Shown: piece by piece, positions 54,618-62,020 of the stretch
Numbering within the stretch: the first letter of the stretch is position 1
Layout of the letters: each line of letters opens with the position of its first letter
From: Pseudodesulfovibrio cashew
GTDB lineage: Bacteria; Desulfobacterota; Desulfovibrionia; Desulfovibrionales; Desulfovibrionaceae
Reading direction: 5' to 3'
NCBI RefSeq assembly: GCF_009762795.1
Contig: NZ_CP046400.1
Coordinates: 2,023,501-2,087,500 of the forward strand
Length of the DNA: 64,000 bases
Made by a program: the position numbers and the translations under genes
Notes under the pieces: generated by a model
What the model was told of the DNA's origin: nothing
Database searches by the model: none
Seen by the model: the letters and a program-made list of their open reading frames with translations, nothing else

Positions 54618-55166
54618 TCACTGGAAAAGGGGTTTCAACTCCAGGGCCAGCGGGGCCGCGCTCCAGAAGAAGAGGAGCAGGAGCACCGCGGTCACCATCA
54701 CAAGGAGGGCCGCCTTGAGCTTGCCGATTCCAGCGCTCTTGACCAGGCCTATGCCCACAAGCAGGGCGCGGATCGGCTCCATGACGATGGCCAGGCCGGG
54801 GATCCAGGAGACGACCATGACCGCGCCGCTCGCATAGGCGTAGATGTTGAACACCTTGCCGTAGGGGACTTTTCCCTGCCCGCTCATGCCGAGCAGAATG
54901 AAGGTGATCATCGCGCCGAAGGCGGGCATGAGCACGGCGTTGGCCAGCATGATCGAGCCCATGGCCAGGGAGTTTTCATAAAAATAGGTCATGCTCACCG
55001 TGCAGTAGAAGAGGGCGGACACCATGAGGAAGAACCTGGCCCGTCTGGAGTCGGTCTCCACGGCGGCCCGCTCGAAATGGGCGGATGGCGAGCGCATGAC
55101 CTCGAAGAGGGTGTCGAAATATTCCCTGATGCCCATTCTGAAACCGGTGGTCTGTGTGGCTTCCAT
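54618..55166 (-). CDS. Yip1-domain membrane protein
   Basis: A 182-residue protein with five hydrophobic helices preceded by a cytosolic N-terminus (GIREYFDTLFEVMRSPSAHFE), typical of bacterial Yip1-family proteins (LANAVLMPAFGAMITFILLG, NIYAYASGAVMVVSWIPGLA). Role unknown; its place between the transporter and signalling genes suggests it belongs to the same system. AGGAGG lies directly after the stop of the 49-residue ORF, so translation is probably coupled. Confidence 0.78.
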   Translation of the reverse strand: MEATQTTGFRMGIREYFDTLFEVMRSPSAHFERAAVETDSRRARFFLMVSALFYCTVSMTYFYENSLAMGSIMLANAVLMPAFGAMITFILLGMSGQGKVPYGKVFNIYAYASGAVMVVSWIPGLAIVMEPIRALLVGIGLVKSAGIGKLKAALLVMVTAVLLLLFFWSAAPLALELKPLFQ

Positions 55167-55178
55167 GTCGATTCCTCC

Positions 55179-55328
55179 TTAGAGTATCGCGGCGGCGTAT
55201 TCGACGGCTCCCCATAGGAGCATCGCCACGGTCAGGACAAAGAGAATCCGTCTCTCGGTCCGTTTGGAAAAGTAGGTCACTCCGGATTCGTGGACGAAGG
55301 TTCTGCCTTTTTCGTTCGTGCGTTTCAT
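55179..55328 (-). CDS. Small membrane protein (49 residues)
   Basis: An unlisted short gene: ATG preceded by GGGAGG, 49 codons, TAA. The product has a basic, soluble N-terminal half (MKRTNEKGRTFVHESGVTYF, then SKRTERR) and one transmembrane helix (ILFVLTVAMLLWGAVEYAAA). The TAA is immediately followed by the AGGAGG of the Yip1 gene. Both boundaries fit translational coupling inside the operon. It may be an accessory subunit of the DASS transporter, like small membrane subunits of other transporters; that is inference. Confidence 0.75.
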   Translation of the reverse strand: MKRTNEKGRTFVHESGVTYFSKRTERRILFVLTVAMLLWGAVEYAAAIL

Positions 55329-55400
55329 GTCGTTTCCCTCCCTGTTGGTCCCGGCGGCCTGCCGGTACGGGCCGCCGGGACTGGTTGCGCTTCAGCCTCG

Positions 55401-57251
55401 TCAGAACGAGGGCAGGTTGTTGAATCCGATGCCGCTCCAGTAGACCGCCGTCAGAATGACGATCAGGATGTTGGCCACGAACCACATGGGAATCCCTACC
55501 CGGACGTAGTCCTTGGGCTCGAGATAGCCGGAGGCGTAGACGATGGCGTTGGGCGGTGTGCCGATGATCAGGCAGTAGGCGAAGGAAGACGCCACCGCCG
55601 TTGCCATGGCCATGAAGGGCAGGAAGGTGGTGCCGGGATGCACGATGCTGGCCAGGTTCAGGGTGATGGGACCGACCGCGGCGGCTGCCGGGCCGTCGGC
55701 CATCAGGTTGGTCAGCACTGCGGTCAGGCCGTTGGAGGTGAGCATGAGCGGGATGCCCTGGCTCATGCCCAGCGGGGCCAGCAGGTCGATGACGGACTGG
55801 GCCAGCCAGTAGGCCGCGCCGGTCTTGTCCAGGGTGTGGCCGAAGATGATCGCGCCCGCGTACAGCCAGACAACGCCCCAGTCGACCTTCTCCTGGTAGT
55901 CACGCCAGTTGACCACGCCCGCCAGCAGGTAGGCCACTGCGCCCGCGACCGCGATGACGCCGATGCCGAGGCGGATGGGGTAGATGCCGGCCTGGTAGAA
56001 GGCCTTTTCCGTGAACCAGCCGAAGACCATGACGACGAAGATGATCATGGCCCAGATCTGGTGCTTGTTCCACTTGCCCATCTTGCCGATCTCCCCTTCC
56101 AGGTGGCGCATTGCCGGGGCCAGGGAGGTGATTTTCGGCTTGAAGATCATGTTGGTGACCACCCAGGTCAGGGGGATCATCATGATGACGAAGGGCATGC
56201 AGTAGCCGATCCACTGGGCGTAGCCGATGTCCATGCCGAACATGTCGCTTAGGTAGGTCATCATGATGACGTTGCGCGCGCCGCCCGAGGGAGCGCCCGG
56301 TCCGCCGATGTTGCAGGCCATGGCGATGGTGATCATCAGCATCTTGGCCAGCTCCTTGTCCTCGGGCACCTCGTTGGTCAGGCTGTTCTGGTAGAGCAGC
56401 ATGCCGATGGGCAGGAACATGGCGGCCAGGGCGTGGTCGGAGATGAACGCGGCCAGCGGGCTGATGACGATGAAGAAGATCAGGGTGATCCAGCGCACGT
56501 TGGGCACGGCCAGTTTCTTGAACATGAGCAGACACATGCGCTTGTCCACGCCGGTCTTGACGAAGGCGGCGGCGAACATGAGCGAACCCATGATGAACCA
56601 GCAGGCGTCGGACCAGTATAGCCCGGCCACTTCGGTCCGGCCGACCACGCCGCTGAAGACGAGGATCAGGCCGATGGAGAAGGCCACGCCGGGCAGGGGC
56701 ATGCATTCGGTCATGAAGCAGAAGACCACGAAGACCACCAGGGCGATGGCCACCTTGATCTTCCACATGCCCGCGTCGGCGCTCTTCTGGTCGCCCTTGG
56801 ACAGGTCGTCATACCGGAGCCCCTTCATCCGCAGGTCGAAGGCGCTCTTCATGGTCTTCAGGTAGGTCTCTGCCGAGACGTTGTCCCTGATGTTGTCGTA
56901 AGCCCGCTGGAAGTTGGCTGAATCCACCGGGATCTTATATTTTTTCGCCCACTTGGCGTTACGCTTCATGAAGCGTTCCTTGGTCAGGGCGCCCATGCGC
57001 ATGTTCTGTTCCATCATGCGCGCGGTCAGGATCTGCCACTGGTCGCAATCGGCGCTCTTCTTGGCGAAGAGCTCCTGGCACAGGTAGTTGATGACGATCT
57101 TGGGTCCCACCGAATACTGCATGCCCACGGTCTTCATGCCCTGGGGCGTGGGCAGCATCAGGATCACCGTGAATATTACCACCGGGATGATGAGCAGTTT
57201 CCAGTTGACGAACTTGTCGTAACCGGTCGCTTTCTTTTTTTCTTGAGCCAT
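55401..57251 (-). CDS. DASS (SLC13) family anion/dicarboxylate transporter with large N-terminal loop
   Basis: A 616-residue inner-membrane transporter. Family segments include FMTECMPLPGVAFSIGLILVFSG, SPLAAFISDHALAAMFLPIGM, LTNLMADGPAAAAVGPI and CLIIGTPPNAIVYASGYL. It should import dicarboxylate, sulfate or another anion with Na+. Between the first helix (residues 19-35) and the second (about 170) it has a hydrophilic stretch of about 130 residues (SADCDQWQILTARMMEQNM and after), absent from standard members. The linked Cache kinase and receivers probably respond to the same substrate. Confidence 0.9.
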   Translation of the reverse strand: MAQEKKKATGYDKFVNWKLLIIPVVIFTVILMLPTPQGMKTVGMQYSVGPKIVINYLCQELFAKKSADCDQWQILTARMMEQNMRMGALTKERFMKRNAKWAKKYKIPVDSANFQRAYDNIRDNVSAETYLKTMKSAFDLRMKGLRYDDLSKGDQKSADAGMWKIKVAIALVVFVVFCFMTECMPLPGVAFSIGLILVFSGVVGRTEVAGLYWSDACWFIMGSLMFAAAFVKTGVDKRMCLLMFKKLAVPNVRWITLIFFIVISPLAAFISDHALAAMFLPIGMLLYQNSLTNEVPEDKELAKMLMITIAMACNIGGPGAPSGGARNVIMMTYLSDMFGMDIGYAQWIGYCMPFVIMMIPLTWVVTNMIFKPKITSLAPAMRHLEGEIGKMGKWNKHQIWAMIIFVVMVFGWFTEKAFYQAGIYPIRLGIGVIAVAGAVAYLLAGVVNWRDYQEKVDWGVVWLYAGAIIFGHTLDKTGAAYWLAQSVIDLLAPLGMSQGIPLMLTSNGLTAVLTNLMADGPAAAAVGPITLNLASIVHPGTTFLPFMAMATAVASSFAYCLIIGTPPNAIVYASGYLEPKDYVRVGIPMWFVANILIVILTAVYWSGIGFNNLPSF

Positions 57252-57284
57252 GTGTAACCTCTGCGTGTTGGACTTCCGTTAAAT

Positions 57285-58184
57285 TCAGCTGGCCGAGATG
57301 ATCTTGGCGATCTCGTAGAAGAGTTCCTGTTCCCGCACGATGCCGACGTCCGTGCCGTTGGCGCGGACGAGCATGCGCCTGGCCGGGAGCGTGACCATGG
57401 TGTTGGCCGCGTCCATGAGGTTGGCGTTGGCGTCGATCTCGTGGATGGTGTCGGACATGAGGTCCCTGACGGGCTTGCGCATGATTTCCTTGACCCGGGA
57501 GGTGAACAGCCCCTGCCAGAACATGGCGGAGTATTGGAGGCTGTCGGCCATGGACGGCTTGGGTGCGGAGAGGTAGTCGGGCCGGACCGCGTCGATGAGG
57601 TCCAGGGGGCTGAGCAGGCCCGCCACGCTGCCGTCGGTGCGGGTGACCACCACCGAGCGGTGCCCGGTGTCCATGAGCCTGTCCGTGGCCAGCAGGTGAC
57701 GCATGGCCTTTTCCAGGGCCTTGATGGCGTCCTTGACCGTGCTGTCCAGGGGGATCTGGGTGTACCGCTCCAGCGGAATCATGATGTCGGCCACCAGCTT
57801 CTCGACGTAGGCGGCCTTGGTGGCGTAGTCGTGGGCGTCCTGTATCTTGGCGCCGAGCAGGTCCACGTCGCACGGCTTGGCGAGGTAGTCGAACGCGCCT
57901 GTCTCGTAGGCTTTCTTCGCGCCGGGGACGTCGCCGTGCCCGGTCAGCATGATCACCGGCAGGTCCGGGTGCTTGGCCTTGATGAGCTTGAGGGTGTCGT
58001 GCCCGTCCAGTCCGCCCATCTTGACGTCAAGGATGACGACGTCCGGCCCTTCGCCCAGTTTGTCCAGCGCCTCTTCCCCGCTGGCCGCCAGGATCGTGTC
58101 GAATCCCTTTCTGGCCAGTATTTTCGCGGTAGTGGTGCGGAAGCGTTCCTCATCGTCTACCATGAGGACCTTGATTTTAACCAT
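57285..58184 (-). CDS. Response regulator with C-terminal CBS pair
   Basis: A 299-residue protein. The N-terminal receiver has VLMVDDEERF, phospho-Asp in VVILDVKMGGLDG, MLTGHGD and LAKPCDVD. The C-terminal half (about 150-299) has two CBS motifs (LLATDRLMDTGHRSVVVTRTDGSVAGLLSPLDLIDAV; VRDLMSDTIHEIDANANLMDAANTMVTLPARRMLVRANGTDVGIV). CBS domains bind adenine nucleotides, so the protein may join phosphorylation and energy status. AAGGAGG precedes the ATG. No DNA-binding domain. Confidence 0.94.
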   Translation of the reverse strand: MVKIKVLMVDDEERFRTTTAKILARKGFDTILAASGEEALDKLGEGPDVVILDVKMGGLDGHDTLKLIKAKHPDLPVIMLTGHGDVPGAKKAYETGAFDYLAKPCDVDLLGAKIQDAHDYATKAAYVEKLVADIMIPLERYTQIPLDSTVKDAIKALEKAMRHLLATDRLMDTGHRSVVVTRTDGSVAGLLSPLDLIDAVRPDYLSAPKPSMADSLQYSAMFWQGLFTSRVKEIMRKPVRDLMSDTIHEIDANANLMDAANTMVTLPARRMLVRANGTDVGIVREQELFYEIAKIISAS

Positions 58185-58202
58185 TTCAACCTCCTTGAGT
58201 TG

Positions 58203-58640
58203 CTATCGCTGTTGTCTCCGTCCGCCGGCGGCTTCGGCCATGCGTGCAGAGCGGATCTTTTGTTTCTGGAGCGTGACCTTGGCAAAGGCCTCTTCCGCCT
58301 TGCCCAGGAAATCCTTCATGCTCACGGGCTTGATGAGATAGTCCAGTGCGCCGAGCTTGAGCCCTTCCACTGCCGTCTCCATGGTCGCGTGTCCGGTGAG
58401 GATGATGACTTCGATGAGCGGGTAGGTTTTCTTGATGCGCTGGAGTGTCTCCATGCCGTCCATGCCGGGCATCTTGAGATCCAGGAAAACCACGTGCACC
58501 TCGTTGGCATCGAGCACCTCCAGAGCTTCCCGCCCCGATGAGGCCGTCAGCGCCTGAATGCCGATCTTTTCGAAGAGTTTTTTCGTGGTGCTGAGCAACC
58601 GCTCCTCATCGTCCACCAGAAGTATTTTCAACTGTTCCAT
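58203..58640 (-). CDS. Single-domain response regulator (REC), first gene of the operon
   Basis: A 145-residue receiver: ILLVDDEERLL, phospho-Asp in VVFLDLKMPGMDG, ILTGHAT and LIKPVSMKDFL, then a short basic tail. It opens the twelve-gene operon, about 45 bases downstream of the predicted sigma-54 start point. Confidence 0.94.
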   Translation of the reverse strand: MEQLKILLVDDEERLLSTTKKLFEKIGIQALTASSGREALEVLDANEVHVVFLDLKMPGMDGMETLQRIKKTYPLIEVIILTGHATMETAVEGLKLGALDYLIKPVSMKDFLGKAEEAFAKVTLQKQKIRSARMAEAAGGRRQQR

Positions 58641-58986
58641 GGTCTCACCGTTTGTTGGATCTGCGGTTTATCGATCTGTTGTCGAACTCGACTTAGCAAC
58701 CGGTGTGCCAAAGTTAATTCATTGATTTAATGGGATATATTCTTGCAAATTGCTATGCGTGATCTGTTTGCCAGATTCAATATCGGGCAAAGGAAGCGCC
58801 TCGAAGCGACGTTCGGGGGGCGTGTGTAGCGGGCGACCTCAAGGCGGAACTGATTGGTGGCAAAGGGTTTATGGGCCGGAGCGCGGGAAAGGCATGCGGG
58901 CGCATGATACGGGGCATGCTTGTTGCTTGACGTTCATACACTTGGGTCCAATTGCGCGAATGCGCACAGCATTGAGGAGAAATGCC
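58641..58986. other. Divergent intergenic region ahead of the large membrane protein gene
   Basis: The 346 bases contain the sigma-54 promoter on the minus strand, an AT-rich patch (58711-58755) and the leader of the plus-strand gene. A plus-strand frame open from 58750 is low in coding character and is treated as leader. No other signal was recognised. Confidence 0.5.
58695..58710 (-). promoter_or_regulatory. Sigma-54 promoter of the signalling/transport operon
   Basis: Minus-strand TGGCAC-N5-TTGCT matches the -24/-12 consensus at all but the last base, with exact spacing. It is about 55 bases upstream of the first REC gene. The operon itself has no AAA+ activator, so the activator must come from elsewhere. 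Confidence 0.85.
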
Positions 58987-61900
58987 TTGTCCCTGCCATC
59001 CCTTTATTACGACGAGAATGATTACAGGCTGCTCGAGATTCTGGGCGATGTCTTCAACCGGGGAGTGGACCGCTCCCATTTCAAGACCATCCTGATGCCG
59101 TACCTGCGGCCCCACGGGATCAAGGAACTGGCCGCGGATCGTGGTCTGCGCATGGCCTATGCCATCCTCCAGCTGCTGGAGTCGCTGAAGTCGAATCAGG
59201 CCTCGGATAGACTCAAGGCGCTCATCTCCCTGCGTGACGAGACCCTGACCGCGGCGCGCGGGGCGATGCGCAACAATCGGGCAAGGGTGCTGGTCCAGAT
59301 AATGAAGGAATTGATCCGGGCCGAGGGCGACAGCCGCAGGCAACTGGAGCTGGCCCACGACTTTCGCCGGGCCGCAGCCGGAAAGGTGGGATTCCTGCGG
59401 AAGCAACTCGAGAAATATCACCTGCTCGAGATGCCCGAGGAGTGGAACCAGGTCACCTTCGACGACAGGGTGCACGACGCCAACAGCAAGGGGCGGAAGA
59501 CGCCGGCACATCTGGTCATGGACGCGTGGATCAAGGGTATCCGCTTTCTCACGGTGGTCTATTATGATGTCATGGACCCGGCAGTGGCCGGGGAGTTGTT
59601 CGCGGCGGGCCGGATTCTCGGCGTGACCGTCAGGCTGGGTATCGAATACCGTGCCTTGTTCCGGGGACGGTTCGTGAAGGTCGTCTGGTGTCCCGGAGGG
59701 TTGCGGGATGAAAGCGACGTGGAGGCCTTCTTTCGGCAGCAGGGGGTCAGCCGATTGATGAAGTTGGGCAGGGAGGTCCGCGCCTACCGCAGCCGGTACG
59801 TGCACGCCGTCATCGCCAACTTCAATGGTCGTCACCGGGAGGCCGTGCTCCGGGAATTCGGGGTCGAATTACCGCCCGTGGACCGCGCGGCCTTTGCCCG
59901 GTCGGCTGGGGAGGGTGAGCCTACCCTGCAGCAACTGGGTGATTATATTCACCGTTCGGCAATGCCTCTCTTCCGCAAACGGGTGGAGGAGCTACGGCGG
60001 GAGTATGCTCAGGCTGATGTGTCGGCACGTGAGGGCATCGCCATGATGGTGGAGTCTTTGGACGCACTGGACGCGGACGCCCTCATCGAACGTTATCTCG
60101 CTCCGGCTGAGAACCGGAATATGCCTGATCCTGACGCGCCGCACGGGGGCGATGATCCCGAACTGCTGAGGCTGTCGCCTTCGGAGTTGACCGCCAGGCT
60201 GCGTTCGGCCTGCCACTCCAGCCAACTGACGCTCATCCTCTCCGGGCTTCAGTTGGAAGACGTGCTGGAAATCCTGCTCGAATGCGAGGGACGGATCACC
60301 CATCTCGAGGTCTTTAACATCAAGAATTTTACCCGGCTTCAGGCGCAGCGGCGCAGGCCGTTCAGCGTCCTGCAACAGGCGCTGAACGAACAGAACGCGG
60401 TGTTGCTCAAGCGTCTGATCCGGCAATGCATGGACCGTCTGCGCAGGGAGGAAACTCCCGGGCATTTCGAACGGTTGCGTTCCCTTGAACGGGTCCTCGT
60501 CCGGTTCGACGACCTGCTAGGCCATTACAAGCGAGTGACGCTCAGGACGCGGATCGGCAGCGGGTCCACAGGACGGGCCTCGCGCACCCACGGCATGGGA
60601 TTCGCCGTGGTCGACACGCTGCCCCCGCGCGCCCAGCGGGAGGTCCGGCTGGAGCGGGCCGAGGACCGAGTTCCGGTGGAGGGCGTTGTGGTCAGGTCCC
60701 TGGAATTCGGCCCTTTGAGGGCGGGAACCGGACTGGCCGGGGCCGCATCGCGGCTGTTCTGCCGCCTGCCCTGGGGGCGCAACCTGGCGTGTCGCCCGCG
60801 CACGCGCTGGCATGTGGGCGGCTACCGGGTGACCGGCGAAGAGGGCGGCAACGTCGTCGCGCTGGGCGGCGTGAGCCGGGACGGCAACGGGTTTCGCCTT
60901 GCCGGGAACGGCACTGCGCGCCGTACGCGTCCGTCGCCGGAGCGGATCAATTCGAGCCTGAAAAACGCGTTCAAGGTGGCCTGCGGCTTCGTTCCTGCCT
61001 TTCTGACCTTCTACTTCACCAAGGAGTGGTGGGTGCTGGCCTATCTCGGTGGGGTCATCTGGTTTGCCATAACCGGTCTTCGCAACGTCATTCAGTCCGT
61101 GCTCGGTGGCGGGGGGTTGCGACGGTCGCCCTATCTGGCCTGGAACGACTACGTCAACTGGGAGCGCATCGCCGATTCATTGCTGTACACCGGCTTCTCC
61201 GTGCCCCTGCTCGACTGGCTATGCAAATCGGTGTTGCTGGACTCGACGCTGGGCGTCACCGTGGCCACCAGCCCGCTGTTGCTTTATACGGTCATGGCCC
61301 TGACCAACGGGGTCTACATCTCGAGCCACAATCTGTTTCGGGGGTTGCCCCGGGAAGTTGCGGCGGGGAATTTCTTCCGCAGCGTCCTCTCCATTCCCGT
61401 GGCCATGCTTTTGAGCGCACTGCTGGGAACGGTCCTGGGAGCCGCCGGTGTGGCGGACGTGGCCGCCGTGCTCCAGCTCTGGGCCGCGGTCATTTCCAAG
61501 CTTTCGTCGGACTGCGTTGCGGGCGTCATCGAGGGGCTGGCCGACCGGCGGTACAACATCGCCATGCGCCGCTGGGACTATGCCGAAAAGATCAAGCAGG
61601 TCTTCGAGGTCTTTTCCCGTCTGGAAATAGCCTTCCCGACCATGGACATGGTCTGTGTCCTGAACAAGCCGCAAAAGTTTCTTGACCTGTCGCGTGAGTG
61701 CGGTGTGGACCTCGTGCCCGAGGTCATCGCCAACGCCCTGGATCTCTTGTATATCAGAACCTACAAGCCCCGCGCCCGCGAGGCCCTGCGTCAGGCCCTG
61801 GCCGCCATGACCGGCGACGAGGCGGCGGTGTTTGTCGCCTCGCAGCAGATCCTCGCCCGGGAGCGGCGCGTGGCTACCTTGTTCGTGAACGGGTTGGTGG

Positions 61901-62016
61901 GCCGCAATTTCTCCGGCGCGCTTTCATTCTATCTTCTGAACTATCGAACCTACCTCAAGGATCTCGAGAAGATGGCCATGGTTGCCGACCGGGAGCGGTT
62001 GGAGGAAGTCGTTTAG
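58987..62016 (+). CDS. Large membrane protein of unknown function
   Basis: A 1009-residue protein that I do not recognise. The first about 640 residues are hydrophilic and rich in helix and charged residues (KALISLRDETLTAARG, FRRAAAGKVGFLRKQLEKYH), then come about 6-7 hydrophobic segments between residues 720 and 880 (CGFVPAFLTFYFTKEWWVLAYLGGVIW, VLSIPVAMLLSALLGTVLG), and a cytosolic tail of about 130 residues. TTG at 58987 has GAGGAG seven bases upstream; ATG 58960 has none. It loosely resembles the large proteins loosely named 'site-specific recombinase' (COG4389), but no recombinase catalytic residues are seen. It is divergent from the signalling operon. Confidence 0.7.
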   Translation: MSLPSLYYDENDYRLLEILGDVFNRGVDRSHFKTILMPYLRPHGIKELAADRGLRMAYAILQLLESLKSNQASDRLKALISLRDETLTAARGAMRNNRARVLVQIMKELIRAEGDSRRQLELAHDFRRAAAGKVGFLRKQLEKYHLLEMPEEWNQVTFDDRVHDANSKGRKTPAHLVMDAWIKGIRFLTVVYYDVMDPAVAGELFAAGRILGVTVRLGIEYRALFRGRFVKVVWCPGGLRDESDVEAFFRQQGVSRLMKLGREVRAYRSRYVHAVIANFNGRHREAVLREFGVELPPVDRAAFARSAGEGEPTLQQLGDYIHRSAMPLFRKRVEELRREYAQADVSAREGIAMMVESLDALDADALIERYLAPAENRNMPDPDAPHGGDDPELLRLSPSELTARLRSACHSSQLTLILSGLQLEDVLEILLECEGRITHLEVFNIKNFTRLQAQRRRPFSVLQQALNEQNAVLLKRLIRQCMDRLRREETPGHFERLRSLERVLVRFDDLLGHYKRVTLRTRIGSGSTGRASRTHGMGFAVVDTLPPRAQREVRLERAEDRVPVEGVVVRSLEFGPLRAGTGLAGAASRLFCRLPWGRNLACRPRTRWHVGGYRVTGEEGGNVVALGGVSRDGNGFRLAGNGTARRTRPSPERINSSLKNAFKVACGFVPAFLTFYFTKEWWVLAYLGGVIWFAITGLRNVIQSVLGGGGLRRSPYLAWNDYVNWERIADSLLYTGFSVPLLDWLCKSVLLDSTLGVTVATSPLLLYTVMALTNGVYISSHNLFRGLPREVAAGNFFRSVLSIPVAMLLSALLGTVLGAAGVADVAAVLQLWAAVISKLSSDCVAGVIEGLADRRYNIAMRRWDYAEKIKQVFEVFSRLEIAFPTMDMVCVLNKPQKFLDLSRECGVDLVPEVIANALDLLYIRTYKPRAREALRQALAAMTGDEAAVFVASQQILARERRVATLFVNGLVGRNFSGALSFYLLNYRTYLKDLEKMAMVADRERLEEVV

Positions 62017-62020
62017 CGCT

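Noticed and set aside
58987-62016. Calling the large protein a site-specific recombinase
   Set aside because: Resemblance to COG4389 is faint and no recombinase catalytic residues were seen; the name would be misleading.
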